Below are positions 25,532 through 33,521 of a stretch of DNA of 50,850 nucleotides, piece after piece (position 1 is the first letter of the stretch; every line of letters starts with the position of its first letter). Under the pieces are notes generated by a model. The model ran no database searches. It saw nothing but the letters and a program-made list of their open reading frames with translations, and was not told the DNA's origin. Position numbers and translations under genes: made by a program. The stretch is from assembly GCA_902491795.1 (NCBI GenBank), contig CABUIX010000007.1:1-50850 (forward strand). Reading direction: 5' to 3'. Source of the stretch: an uncultured Bacteroidales bacterium (GTDB lineage: Bacteria > Bacteroidota > Bacteroidia > Bacteroidales > UBA932).

Positions 25532-25888
25532 TTACTCCACATCAAGGGGCTTGTGCGCCTCGGCGTTCGTCTTCAGCCGCTCCTTGGTCTGTTCAACGGT
25601 CTCGCCATCCTTGCCGAAAAGTTTCAGGGTAACAGAGTCCGTAACGGCAGTAAAGCCGTCGACAACTCCCTCTTCAATGGTCTTGTAACCTTTCACAACA
25701 CCATTCTCAATAAAAAGATAGCCGCTCTTCATGCCGTCTGCTATCGATTCAAGAACATTCATTTTTGCCATGGTCGAATCTTTTTGAATATCATTATCAT
25801 TGTCTGTGTTCTGTGTGTCAGTCTTCATGGCTTCAGCCGCTATCCCGAGTCCGAACAGCGCCGAAATGATCAAAATTGTCTTTTTCAT
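25532..25888 (-). CDS. Small exported protein, function unknown
   Basis: A 118-residue protein with a signal peptide (MKKTILIISALFGLGIAAEA). The mature half contains FIENGVVKGYKTIEEGVVDGF, two copies of an E-[ED/N]GVV-x-G[YF] pattern seen in small secreted or surface-associated proteins, then a charged C-terminal helix. No function is known to me. The start at 25888 is chosen because the frame upstream adds 34 residues with no signal character. It stands alone, divergent from the AraC gene. Confidence 0.6.
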   Translation of the reverse strand: MKKTILIISALFGLGIAAEAMKTDTQNTDNDNDIQKDSTMAKMNVLESIADGMKSGYLFIENGVVKGYKTIEEGVVDGFTAVTDSVTLKLFGKDGETVEQTKERLKTNAEAHKPLDVE

Positions 25889-26033
25889 GACTTTTTGTTT
25901 TATTGTTTTCTGGCGCAAAGATATAGCAACAAACACGTATTTTAATGGATAAAACGAGTAATAATTAGGCAATTTCACGCATATTGTCATTATATGAGAA
26001 TTATTTCCTTATTTTAGCGAAAAATATCCATGA

Positions 26034-26906
26034 ATGGAGAAGAACAACCTTGACCTTTTCAGCGCCTCGTTGTCGGGCGACAGAATCGACAGGCTCGGAA
26101 ACAACTTGACAATAATCGAGAATCCCGGGAAGAACGGCCAGACGGACTTCCCGTTCCGCAGTGGGACCACCGTCTCGATTGTCGTTCTGAAAGGACACAT
26201 GGCCTGCATTGTAGACATGGAAGTGCACTCAATATCAGTCCCCGGAATGCTTGTCATTCTCCCGTCACAGACAGTCGAAAAGATTTCCTTCAGCGAAGAA
26301 TTCAGCGGCTACTGCATGATAATGTCTCCGTCATTTCTTGACAATCTGCCGATGGGCAACCGGATTCCGCTGCTCAGCGACATCAGGCAGCACGGATTCT
26401 ATCCTCTGGACGGAAGGCAGATTGACGCACTTGTCTCGTATTTCAGAATGGTGCAGGCAGCCCTCAGGGTTCCGAACAATTACCGGCATGAAATAGTGAT
26501 GCACCTCACCGCAGCATATTACTATGGGCTGGGTACATATATCCACAATCCAGAAGGAGGTCCGGTGTCGAGATACGAGGAGATTTCAGGCAAATTCCTG
26601 GAACTGGCAAGAAACAACTGTCATCTGCACCGCGACATGCAATTCTATGCCGACGCCCTGTGCCTCAGCGCAAAACACGTGAACCTTGCAGTCAAGTCAG
26701 TTACCGGAGACAACGCAATGAAATGGATAGAGCGGTACACGATTCTGAAAGCCAAGAGTCTTCTCAGGACGACCTCAATGAGTGTCGGGGAAATTTCCGA
26801 CAGGCTGAACTTCCCTTCCCCGTCGGACTTCGGCAAATATTTCAGGAGATTCACCGGACTCTCTCCAAGGGCATTCAGGGCTGAAAAAGATCATCCGGCG
26901 GAATAA
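26034..26906 (+). CDS. AraC family transcriptional regulator
   Basis: A 290-residue cytoplasmic regulator. The N-terminal two thirds form a cupin-like ligand domain (about residues 20-165; GTTVSIVVLKGHMACIVDM and the VPGMLVILPS turn). The C-terminal 100 residues hold the AraC DNA-binding pair: MQFYADALCLSAKHVNLAVK and SVGEISDRLNFPSPSDFGKYF, ending FTGLSPRAFR. There is no membrane segment. A TATTTTAG element at 26010-26017 is one base off the promoter core. The target is unknown; the nearest candidates are the small exported protein on the other side and its own promoter. Confidence 0.9.
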   Translation: MEKNNLDLFSASLSGDRIDRLGNNLTIIENPGKNGQTDFPFRSGTTVSIVVLKGHMACIVDMEVHSISVPGMLVILPSQTVEKISFSEEFSGYCMIMSPSFLDNLPMGNRIPLLSDIRQHGFYPLDGRQIDALVSYFRMVQAALRVPNNYRHEIVMHLTAAYYYGLGTYIHNPEGGPVSRYEEISGKFLELARNNCHLHRDMQFYADALCLSAKHVNLAVKSVTGDNAMKWIERYTILKAKSLLRTTSMSVGEISDRLNFPSPSDFGKYFRRFTGLSPRAFRAEKDHPAE

Positions 26907-26909
26907 GAC

Positions 26910-26943
26910 AAAAAAAGAAGCAGCTGCTTTCTGCAACCGCTTC
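26910..26943 (-). terminator. Terminator of tRNA-Val
   Basis: On the minus strand GAAGCGGTTGC pairs with GCAGCTGCTTC (two wobble pairs, five-base loop), followed by seven T. Confidence 0.8.
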
Positions 26944-26951
26944 TCATTTTG

Positions 26952-27026
26952 TGGGAGCTGAGGGAGTCGAACCCCCGACCCTCTGCTTGTAAGGCAGACG
27001 CTCTGAACCAACTGAGCTAAGCTCCC
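26952..27026 (-). tRNA. tRNA-Val (anticodon TAC)
   Basis: Read on the minus strand, 75 bases fold as a cloverleaf: acceptor GGGAGCT/AGCTCCC, D arm with AGCTCAGTTGG, anticodon loop CTTACAA giving anticodon TAC, and the T arm GGGGGTTCGACTCCC. The CCA end is not encoded. A TACTTTTG promoter core lies about 28 bases upstream. Confidence 0.97.
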
Positions 27027-27053
27027 GAGCGACCCTCGTTTCGTTTGGGTTCA

Positions 27054-27061
27054 CAAAAGTA
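27054..27061 (-). promoter_or_regulatory. TACTTTTG promoter core of tRNA-Val
   Basis: Exact TAnnTTTG match on the minus strand 28 bases before the mature tRNA 5' end, leaving a short 5' leader for RNase P to remove. Confidence 0.5.
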
Positions 27062-27110
27062 CTACAAATATTTTAATCACCAAAATTTTTTTACTTTTTT
27101 TTAAAATTTT

Positions 27111-27172
27111 TATGCAATCTTTGTACTGCAATCTGCATCTATATGCAATCTTTGTACTGCAATCTGCATCTA
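27111..27172 (+). repeat. Perfect tandem duplication of a 31-bp promoter-like unit
   Basis: The unit beginning TATGCAATCTTTGTACTGCA occurs twice head to tail (27111-27141 and 27142-27172) without a mismatch. Each copy contains AATCTTTG, one base from the TAnnTTTG core. The second copy ends nine bases before the lipoprotein start codon. Confidence 0.9.
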
Positions 27173-27180
27173 TATTGAGT

Positions 27181-27729
27181 ATGAAGAAGATGATCAGATT
27201 GTTGGTTTCCTTGGCCACCGCTTCCATCATGTTGTCCTGCAGTAATTTGGACCTCATGTTCGGCGGAAGGGACTTTGAATACGACACGGACTGGGCCGCA
27301 GTTTACTACCGCGGAGCCGACCAGGAAAAAGGTTCTTACCAATACCGCCTGATGATGATATCGGGAAGGACGGAGAATCTGGACCTGATTTCGTCCGGCG
27401 CAAAGGTCACATTGGAACTTTTGGCTCCGGAGAAAAACCCGGGAGCCCTGCCTGCCGGGATTTACGGAGCGGGAGGAAACTATGCCATAAACTATGGAAA
27501 CAGTTCCGGAGCAGCCCAAGGCTCAGACGGGACTTCATATGTTGAACTGAAGAAATCCGGCAGCGATGAAAGCATCTGCTATCCAGTGGAGAGCGGAACG
27601 GTGAAAGTCTCTGTCGACAACGACGGAAGTTACAACATTGAGGCAAGTTTTGAAGCCGGAGACTGCCATATGGAATTTGAATACAACGGGCCTCTGGACA
27701 CATACGATGTCGGGGACCTGCAGTTTTGA
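27181..27729 (+). CDS. Small lipoprotein, function unknown
   Basis: A 182-residue predicted lipoprotein. The start MKKMIRLLV gives a basic n-region, a hydrophobic core and lipobox IMLSC (Cys20). The longer frame from 27112 runs through the tandem promoter repeat and is rejected. The mature part is mostly beta (YQYRLMMISGR, AKVTLELLAPE, SGTVKVSVDNDGSYNIEASF) with a GNYAINYGNSSG turn, suggesting a beta sandwich or lipocalin-like fold, but I do not recognise the family. It ends seven bases before tmRNA, whose promoter appears to overlap its last codons. Confidence 0.7.
   Translation: MKKMIRLLVSLATASIMLSCSNLDLMFGGRDFEYDTDWAAVYYRGADQEKGSYQYRLMMISGRTENLDLISSGAKVTLELLAPEKNPGALPAGIYGAGGNYAINYGNSSGAAQGSDGTSYVELKKSGSDESICYPVESGTVKVSVDNDGSYNIEASFEAGDCHMEFEYNGPLDTYDVGDLQF
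27721..27728 (+). promoter_or_regulatory. Probable tmRNA promoter core (CAGTTTTG)
   Basis: One mismatch from TAnnTTTG, eight bases before the tmRNA 5' end. It coincides with the last codons of the lipoprotein gene (CAG TTT TGA). Confidence 0.4.
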
Positions 27730-27735
27730 CCAAAT

Positions 27736-28130
27736 GGGGATGTTCTGGTTTTGACAGCATCGGTTCCGGATGGTAAGCACGTCGGGAGTAGGAGACTGGC
27801 CCGCTAATCCCAGTCTTCAAGCCATAACTGGCAACTACAATTATTCATACGCTTGCTAGTTTCAGAGAAACTTAGCATCAATCAGAGCCGCCAAGGCTGC
27901 GGCACTGACGTATATCCCTCCAGCTTTAAGCCGGTTCAGTCTGGACAAAGGGGTATCATCAAAACCGGATGCACGGGTCAGACGCCTCTAAGGCCCGCCA
28001 AGATTTCAGAGGATAAGCCCCGGCTAGCCCGTCCTTCGGCAGGCTGAGGTCGACAACCAAAGGAGGAATAAGCGTGTAGAAAGCTCTCTGGGGAGGTGTT
28101 TGGACGGCGGTTCGACTCCGCCCATCTCCA
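27736..28130 (+). ncRNA. ssrA: tmRNA (ssrA)
   Basis: A 395-base transfer-messenger RNA that rescues stalled ribosomes. The 5' end GGGGATGTTCTGGTTTTGACAG and the 3' end GACGGCGGTTCGACTCCGCC with CATCTCC-A form the alanyl tRNA-like domain (GGGGATG pairs with CATCTCC, one G-U). The middle has the usual pseudoknot-rich segments. After ATAACT the resume codon GGC (27831) begins a nine-codon tag, GNYNYSYAC, then TAG. Length, first residue and stop position match Bacteroidota tags such as GENNYALAA, but the ending lacks LAA. CCA is not encoded. Confidence 0.95.
27831..27860 (+). other. tmRNA tag reading frame (GNYNYSYAC, stop TAG)
   Basis: Nine codons GGC AAC TAC AAT TAT TCA, TAC GCT TGC and a TAG stop. 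The other two frames give no short tag ending in small hydrophobic residues near this point. Confidence 0.65.
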
Positions 28131-28133
28131 CAA

Positions 28134-28173
28134 GAAAAAAAATGCCTCTCGTCATTGGTGAGAGGCATTTTTT
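28134..28173 (+). terminator. tmRNA terminator
   Basis: A-run, then AATGCCTCTC / GAGAGGCATT with a nine-base loop, then six T. Strong and near-symmetrical. Confidence 0.92.
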
Positions 28174-28192
28174 CGTAATATTGCAAGAAAAC

Positions 28193-28588
28193 ATGGACAA
28201 GAAAAGAATCACCCCTGCATTCATCACTCACCTCAATGAAAGCGAGATTTTCGTTTTCGGTTCGAACAAGGAGGGCATGCACGGCGGCGGGGCGGCACGG
28301 ACCGCTTATGAAAAATTCGGTGCCCAATGGGGCGTCGGGACGGGCAGGACCGGACAATGCTATGCAATCCCCACGATGGACGGCAGCATTGACATAATAC
28401 GCAGACACGTGGATGACTTCACCGCCTACGCGAAAGCCCACCCCGAACTCAAGTTCCTCGTGACCCCGGTCGGATGCGGAATAGCCGGGTGGAAAGAGAG
28501 TCAGATTGCCCCTCTTTTCAAGGAGGCATCGCAACTTGAAAATGTATCACTGCCGGAGACGTTCCGGAACATTATAGATAAATCATGA
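28193..28588 (+). CDS. Macro-domain-like protein
   Basis: A 131-residue protein with IFVFGSNKEGMHGGGAA near residue 17, then YEKFGAQWGVGTGRTGQCYA and VTPVGCGIAGW. The glycine-rich loops and the LVTPVGCGIAG strand-turn resemble the ADP-ribose-binding loops of macro domains. It belongs to a small family found in bacteria and phages with no function known to me. The start MDKKRI at 28193 is chosen because the longer frame would begin inside tmRNA. It overlaps the nitroreductase start by four bases (ATGA), so the two are coupled. Confidence 0.7.
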   Translation: MDKKRITPAFITHLNESEIFVFGSNKEGMHGGGAARTAYEKFGAQWGVGTGRTGQCYAIPTMDGSIDIIRRHVDDFTAYAKAHPELKFLVTPVGCGIAGWKESQIAPLFKEASQLENVSLPETFRNIIDKS

Positions 28589-29274
28589 CACTTCTGGAAG
28601 CAATTCAAGCAAGGCATTCGGTGCGCCGGTACCGCGAAGAACCGGTACCGGAAGAAATACTGGCACAACTGCGCCAGGCTGTAGACAAGGCCAATATCGA
28701 CGGCCGCCTGCACATCCAGCTCGTGACAGGTGAGCCAAAGGCATTCAGCGGGCCGATGTCATACGGCAAATTCTCCGGTGTGAGCACATATCTGGTGATG
28801 GCAGGCAGGAAAGCCGATGATCTGGACGAAAGAGTGGGATACTACGGGGAGAAGCTTGTCCTTCTCGCGCAGCAGCTCGGCCTGAACAGCTGTTGGGCCG
28901 GAGTGAGCTACCGCAGGATAGCAGGAACCTATTCACTGGAAGAAGACGAGAAGATAGCCTGCTATATCGCCCTCGGATACGGAGAGACCCAGGGCATCCA
29001 GCACAAGAACAAGAGCATCACGGAGCTCAGCAACGTCAGCGACAGCACTCCGGGCTGGTTCAGGGATGGTGTCGAAGCCGCCATGCTCGCACCCACTGCC
29101 GTCAACCAGCAGAAGTTCTTCATCGAGTACCTCGGAAGCAGCGACGGCTGCCTCCCTCTCGTGTCAATCCGCAAAGGCAAGTCCCTTGTCGGCTACACGC
29201 AGATGGACATGGGTATCGCCAAGCTGCACTTTGAGATCGGAGCAGGCACCGGAAATTTCAGATGGAAAGAATAA
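28585..29274 (+). CDS. Nitroreductase family protein
   Basis: A 229-residue FMN-dependent oxidoreductase. It begins TLLEAIQARHSVRRYREEPV, the usual FMN-phosphate-binding start, with GLNSCWAGVSYR in the middle and a C-terminal AMLAPTAVNQQKF repeat-like segment. Such enzymes reduce nitro compounds, quinones or flavins; the physiological substrate is unknown. It is coupled to the macro-like gene and followed after 39 bases by a GNAT gene. Confidence 0.88.
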   Translation: MTLLEAIQARHSVRRYREEPVPEEILAQLRQAVDKANIDGRLHIQLVTGEPKAFSGPMSYGKFSGVSTYLVMAGRKADDLDERVGYYGEKLVLLAQQLGLNSCWAGVSYRRIAGTYSLEEDEKIACYIALGYGETQGIQHKNKSITELSNVSDSTPGWFRDGVEAAMLAPTAVNQQKFFIEYLGSSDGCLPLVSIRKGKSLVGYTQMDMGIAKLHFEIGAGTGNFRWKE

Positions 29275-29313
29275 CAACATCAGCGGAAGGCCACAGCAAT
29301 ACTGAATACAACA

Positions 29314-29835
29314 ATGGAGACGGACAAAATCAAGCTGCGCCGCTGGAGGGAAAGCGATGCGGCGGCGCTTTTCAGATACGCCTCCGATCCGGAGGTGGGA
29401 CCCAAGGCAGGATGGCCCGCCCACAAGAGCGAGCAGGAGAGTCTCTCCGTGATACGGAACATATTCTCGAATGACCGCACCTGGGCAATTGAACTCAAGG
29501 AAAGCGGTGAGGCCATAGGGTGCATCTGCTATTATACCTGCAGAGAAAGCAATATAGGGATCGGCAAAAACGATGCTGAAATAGGCTACTGGATTGCCCG
29601 TCCATACTGGAACATGGGAATATGCACTGACGCGCTGAGACTTGTGGTCAGATACTGCTTCGAAGTCAAAGGGTCCGGCACACTCTGGTGCGATTTCCTT
29701 GAGGATAACCCCGCATCGGGAAGGGTTCTGGAGAAATGCGGATTCAAGGAATCCGGAAGAACCAACTTGAGCAGCCGACTATACCATAGCGGCGGACAGC
29801 CCGTCAAGGTCATGCGCCTAGACCGTCCGCAATAA
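29314..29835 (+). CDS. GNAT family N-acetyltransferase (RimJ/RimL type)
   Basis: A 173-residue acetyltransferase. KIKLRRWRESDAAALFRYAS is the first strand and helix, EIGYWIARPYWNMGICTDAL contains the acetyl-CoA pyrophosphate-binding turn, and NPASGRVLEKCGFKESGR is the late helix-strand of RimJ/RimL-like enzymes. It may modify a protein N-terminus, an antibiotic or a small amine. It is the last of three plus-strand genes and converges on phosphofructokinase across a terminator. Confidence 0.88.
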   Translation: METDKIKLRRWRESDAAALFRYASDPEVGPKAGWPAHKSEQESLSVIRNIFSNDRTWAIELKESGEAIGCICYYTCRESNIGIGKNDAEIGYWIARPYWNMGICTDALRLVVRYCFEVKGSGTLWCDFLEDNPASGRVLEKCGFKESGRTNLSSRLYHSGGQPVKVMRLDRPQ

Positions 29836-29869
29836 TCAGGCGCCATGAACCAGAGTCCCGGGACAGCAA

Positions 29870-29901
29870 AAACAGGAAGGACCGCATGGCCCTTCCTGTT
29901 T
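29870..29901. terminator. Bidirectional terminator between the GNAT gene and pfp
   Basis: AAACAGGAAGG / CCTTCCTGTTT stem with A-rich and T-rich flanks, so it can act for both convergent genes. Confidence 0.8.
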
Positions 29902-29926
29902 CATATAAGTATGGTCAGCCTGTATT

Positions 29927-31156
29927 TTACCAGCCGAGAATCTTCTTGAAGTCGTAGGCTTCAGGATCCGCAACATAGGCCTTTGCAGCCTCATAGTCTG
30001 CCGGGGTGATGTAATGGCAGATGTGTGAATAGTAGTTGCGGGCAATTCCGCCTTCTATGTTCACGCGGCGAGGAGGAATCTTGCCTTCCTCGTTCTGCAG
30101 ATCGTGCAGGTAGAGAGGCTTGGCATCTCCGAATGCGTTCACATATACCATGCATCCGGTCTCACCCTTCGTGTAGAGGTCATAGACTCCCATTGCGAGA
30201 CGGGAGCAATAAGACAGATCAAATGCGACGGGGTCCTGGCAACGCACGTCATAGCCGATCTCCACGGGACGTGTCTTTACCTTGAGGCCGATCTTCTTCA
30301 TCTCCTTCTCAAGAAGCTCGTTGAACAGGACGGCCTTCGAGATCTTTCCAAGTTCGGGGTGTCCGTGCTCATCGTATGTCATGTGCACTCCGGCAGCCTT
30401 GATGTCCTCTGCAGAAAGATCATGGAACACACCTTCCGCAACGACTACGGTACCATAGTCAATGCCGAGGATCTTCCTCTTGATGATTGCAGAAAGGGTA
30501 AGCTTGATGATTTTGTCAATGCTGATCTGCACCTTGTCGAACATCTCGGGGATGATGGTCATGGGGCAATGGGTAGCTTCGCCGATTCCAAGGGCGAGGT
30601 GTCCGGCAGAACGTCCCATGGCTGAAATGAGCAGCCAGTTTCCGGAAGTGCGGGCATCCTCATAGATGGTGCGTGCGAGATGTGCACCCTCGTCCTGCGC
30701 TGAAGTGAATCCGAATGTCGGAGTGTTGTCAGGCAAGGGAAGATCATTGTCTATAGTCTTGGGGACATGGATGTTCCTGATGGGATATTTCTTCCTCTCG
30801 AGGAACTTGGCGATGCGGTTTGCCGTTGAGGCGGTGTCATCTCCACCGACAGTAACGAGCAGCTTGATGTTGTTGTCCTTGAAGAGCTCAAGATTGAAAT
30901 TGTTCTCGAAATCATCGTCGGTAGGCTTGAATCTGCTCATCTGCAGATATGAGCCTCCACGGTTGAAATATGCGTCAGCCTTGAAGAAATCCAGATCCTC
31001 GGTACGGGGAGTCTTGGAAAAAAGACCGCTGTAACCGCCGTGAAGTCCGATTACCCTAAATCCATTGCTCAGAAAAGTTTTTGCGACGGAACATACCACG
31101 GTGTTCATTCCTGGTGCAGGGCCGCCGCCACACAGAATAATTACAGAATCTTTCAT
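29927..31156 (-). CDS. pfp: 6-phosphofructokinase, probably pyrophosphate-dependent
   Basis: A 409-residue phosphofructokinase that phosphorylates fructose 6-phosphate, the main control step of glycolysis. ILCGGGPAPGMNTVV opens the nucleotide/PPi site, and VGGDDT at residues 103-108 has Asp in place of the Gly of ATP-dependent enzymes (GGDD versus GGDG), the mark of PPi use. PKTIDNDLP (132-140) supplies the catalytic Asp and the PPi-favouring Lys. SAMGRSAGHLALG and the late EIGYDVRCQDPVAFD are substrate-site segments. A full promoter lies upstream. PPi use is inferred from residues, not measured. Confidence 0.92.
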   Translation of the reverse strand: MKDSVIILCGGGPAPGMNTVVCSVAKTFLSNGFRVIGLHGGYSGLFSKTPRTEDLDFFKADAYFNRGGSYLQMSRFKPTDDDFENNFNLELFKDNNIKLLVTVGGDDTASTANRIAKFLERKKYPIRNIHVPKTIDNDLPLPDNTPTFGFTSAQDEGAHLARTIYEDARTSGNWLLISAMGRSAGHLALGIGEATHCPMTIIPEMFDKVQISIDKIIKLTLSAIIKRKILGIDYGTVVVAEGVFHDLSAEDIKAAGVHMTYDEHGHPELGKISKAVLFNELLEKEMKKIGLKVKTRPVEIGYDVRCQDPVAFDLSYCSRLAMGVYDLYTKGETGCMVYVNAFGDAKPLYLHDLQNEEGKIPPRRVNIEGGIARNYYSHICHYITPADYEAAKAYVADPEAYDFKKILGW

Positions 31157-31178
31157 TGAAGTTAGAAATTAAATCTTT

Positions 31179-31209
31179 CAAAGATAGTCTTTTCGCAGTA
31201 AAAATCCAA
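31179..31209 (-). promoter_or_regulatory. Promoter of pfp (TTGG-N19-TATCTTTG)
   Basis: TTGG at 31206-31209 and TATCTTTG at 31179-31186 on the minus strand are 19 bases apart, the standard Bacteroidota layout. The leader is about 15-20 bases. Confidence 0.7.
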
Positions 31210-31223
31210 CTTGGCCAAAGACA

Positions 31224-31268
31224 AAGGCCGGAAACGTCCTGCAATTGCACAAGGACATTTCCGGCCTT
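31224..31268 (-). terminator. Terminator after the cytochrome c peroxidase gene
   Basis: A 17-bp stem (AAGGCCGGAAACGTCCT against its complement, one mismatch) with an 11-base loop, T-rich on the minus-strand 3' side. Confidence 0.8.
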
Positions 31269-31307
31269 CAGCCGTAATGCTTCGGAACATTTGTCCGGAA
31301 GACAATT

Positions 31308-32699
31308 CTACATGTTGTCGTTGGTCAGCGTCTTGCCCTGGTATTCACCGGTCTGCGCCTCAAGGAAAGCCTTGACCTTGGCGACATCCTTCTCGGGCAT
31401 GTTGCGTCCAACCTGATATTTGGACATCATGCTGATGGCCTGCTCAAGAGTCTCGACACTTCCGTCATGGTAATAAGGGTAAGTCAGCGCCACATTGCGC
31501 AGTGTAGGAGTCTTGAAACGGTATCTGTCACGCTCTACCTTGGTCTGCGCCCAACGGCCGTTGTCTCCGTCGGTCAGTCCGGACTTCAATGTAAGGTCAC
31601 GGTCCTCGAAATAGTTGGCCCTCTGCCCCATCAGTTCATACGTCTGGCCGCCCATGATCACACCGGCATGGCATGTTGCGCAGTTGTACTCCTTGAACAG
31701 TTCATACCCTTCCTTCTGTTCTTCGGTAATGGCATCTGCTTCGCCCTTGAGATAACGGTCAAATGCGCTGTTCGGAGTTATGAGGGTCTTTTCGAATTCT
31801 GCTATCGCATCGGTGATCGTAGCCTGGCTCAGTCCTTCAGGATATACCTCGGTAAAGCTGCGCACAAACTCCTTGTCATCGGAAAGGCGTGCCACGATCT
31901 CATCGAAAGACTCGCAACCCATCTCCACAGGGTTGAGCGGAGGTCCTCCGGCCTGCTCGGCAAGAGTGGCTGCCCGCCCGTCCCAGAACTGCACAAAATT
32001 GAAGCAGGAGTTGTACACAGTAGGTGCATTGACTCCACCCTTCTGTCCGCCGATTCCCTCGGAGTAGCGCTTGTTGTCCACGCCGGCCGTATTCAGTCCA
32101 TGGCATGTGGCGCATGATACCGTACCGTCCGCCGACAGCCTCGTGTCACTGTAAAGCAGTTCTCCAAGCGCGGCTTTCTGAGGGTCATAGGGGAAGCTGT
32201 CCGGTATGGGACGGACAGGTTCGTTGGCGAATTCAGGTGCAGCAAGCGGGTTGGGAAAGAACTCGGCACGCAGATCCCTGACGGCAGCAAGCACTGCTTC
32301 GCGTTTGGGCTTGGTCACAGATGAGCCCCAATGCACCAGATAATACTGGGCCATGGGCATTGAGCCGTCGGATATGCTCTGCTCGACCTTGGCAAGATCA
32401 ACCTCATTGGGGGCAGTTCCGTTCTGCAGGGCATCCATGAAAGGCTGGATGTCAAAACTTGCATACCCGTCCGCCACATGTTTGCCTATCATCCCCTTTA
32501 CTACGGGGAAATTGGCATAGAACGGCAGTTTGGGATTTGCTGTATGACACGAAATGCAGCCTCCGTCAGTCAGGACCTGTTCCAGCTGCCCCGTCAGCGG
32601 CATCTCCGCTGATGGAGCCCTGTTCACAGCCCGGTAAACGATTGCCAGTACGGCAACAACGATTACCACACCCAGGACAATTTTTGAGTTTCGTTTCAT
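31308..32699 (-). CDS. Triheme cytochrome c peroxidase (CcpA/MauG family)
   Basis: A 463-residue periplasmic, membrane-anchored peroxidase that uses cytochrome c electrons to reduce hydrogen peroxide. An N-terminal helix (about residues 8-23) is followed by an extra heme-binding domain with CISCH (48-52), then the classical diheme peroxidase unit with CATCH at 196-200 and CATCH at 340-344. The segment FWDGRAATLAEQAGGP is the family's central loop, and KTPTLRNVALTYPYYHDGS is the C-terminal substrate region. The usual enzymes have two hemes; the N-terminal domain may feed electrons in. It lies 42 bases after ccsA, which with resB would attach its hemes. Confidence 0.92.
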   Translation of the reverse strand: MKRNSKIVLGVVIVVAVLAIVYRAVNRAPSAEMPLTGQLEQVLTDGGCISCHTANPKLPFYANFPVVKGMIGKHVADGYASFDIQPFMDALQNGTAPNEVDLAKVEQSISDGSMPMAQYYLVHWGSSVTKPKREAVLAAVRDLRAEFFPNPLAAPEFANEPVRPIPDSFPYDPQKAALGELLYSDTRLSADGTVSCATCHGLNTAGVDNKRYSEGIGGQKGGVNAPTVYNSCFNFVQFWDGRAATLAEQAGGPPLNPVEMGCESFDEIVARLSDDKEFVRSFTEVYPEGLSQATITDAIAEFEKTLITPNSAFDRYLKGEADAITEEQKEGYELFKEYNCATCHAGVIMGGQTYELMGQRANYFEDRDLTLKSGLTDGDNGRWAQTKVERDRYRFKTPTLRNVALTYPYYHDGSVETLEQAISMMSKYQVGRNMPEKDVAKVKAFLEAQTGEYQGKTLTNDNM

Positions 32700-32741
32700 A
32701 ATACTAATTAATTAAACACATGAAAAAGATTCATGTAACCT

Positions 32742-33521
32742 TCACGAATAAACATGCATGCTCTCCCCGGCCCACGGCAGATAGTTCACGCCGTACCAGC
32801 ACATCTGCATGCAGAAAAAGCCGACTACAAGCAGGACCTGCGCAAAGACGGTCCGCCTGTTTGTCCGGAGCCTCATGTGCACATAGAGCAGATAAACGCT
32901 CCAGGTCACCGCAGCCCAGACCTCCTTCGGATCCCAGGTCCAGAAATTCCCCCATGCCTCCTTGGCCCACAGGGCGCCGCTGAGCATGCCGAAAGTCAGG
33001 AAAGCAAGCCCTATGCTCACGAGCCTGTCGCACGTGGGAAGATAACGGTCAGTATGCCGGAACAAGCCTGCGACCCCGAGCAGGAACGCACAGCCGAGGA
33101 CTGCATACGAAAACATGTAGACAGTAACGTGAGGCACGAACCACAAGCTCTGCAGGGCAGGCATAAGCGTCTGGTCATGGATCTCGGGCTTGAGCAAGTT
33201 GATGACAACAAATACCAGAGCCATGATCACCGAAACCAGCAGTATCCAGCGGTAATGCCACCATCGGTAGGTCAGAAGGCCTGAAACTATCATGAAGAAG
33301 GAATACCACAGACGCGTCTCCCCCATCGTGCGCAGGGGAGGACGTCCGAGAGTTGCCCACAAAGCTGCAATGAAAGCACAGAACACGGCCAGTCCGGCCA
33401 CCATGAGCACCATGGCCGCACGGCTGTAGTCAGCCTTCCTTTCTCTCATTGCCATGAATGCCCCGCCTGCCCAGCAAAGGGCGGCAGCCGCCGAAAAGAA
33501 TGTAAAATAATCCCACATCAT
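32742..33521 (-). CDS. ccsA: System II cytochrome c biogenesis protein CcsA
   Basis: A 259-residue membrane protein that, with ResB, moves heme to the outside face and ligates it to apocytochrome c. About seven or eight helices are visible. The heme-handling WWD loop reads WGNFWTWDPKEVWAA near residue 190, and conserved His residues flank it (MFSYAVLGCAF / HMRLRTNRR region). The start MMWDYF at 33521 forms an ATGA overlap with resB; the longer frame reading into resB is rejected. It lies between resB and the peroxidase. Confidence 0.9.
   Translation of the reverse strand: MMWDYFTFFSAAAALCWAGGAFMAMRERKADYSRAAMVLMVAGLAVFCAFIAALWATLGRPPLRTMGETRLWYSFFMIVSGLLTYRWWHYRWILLVSVIMALVFVVINLLKPEIHDQTLMPALQSLWFVPHVTVYMFSYAVLGCAFLLGVAGLFRHTDRYLPTCDRLVSIGLAFLTFGMLSGALWAKEAWGNFWTWDPKEVWAAVTWSVYLLYVHMRLRTNRRTVFAQVLLVVGFFCMQMCWYGVNYLPWAGESMHVYS

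Noticed and set aside
27111..27172. CRISPR-like or mobile-element repeat
   Set aside because: There are only two directly adjacent copies, no spacers and no cas or transposase genes.
28058..28071. AAAGGAGGAATAAG, which looks like a ribosome binding site
   Set aside because: It lies inside tmRNA before the tRNA-like end and no gene starts at the right distance.
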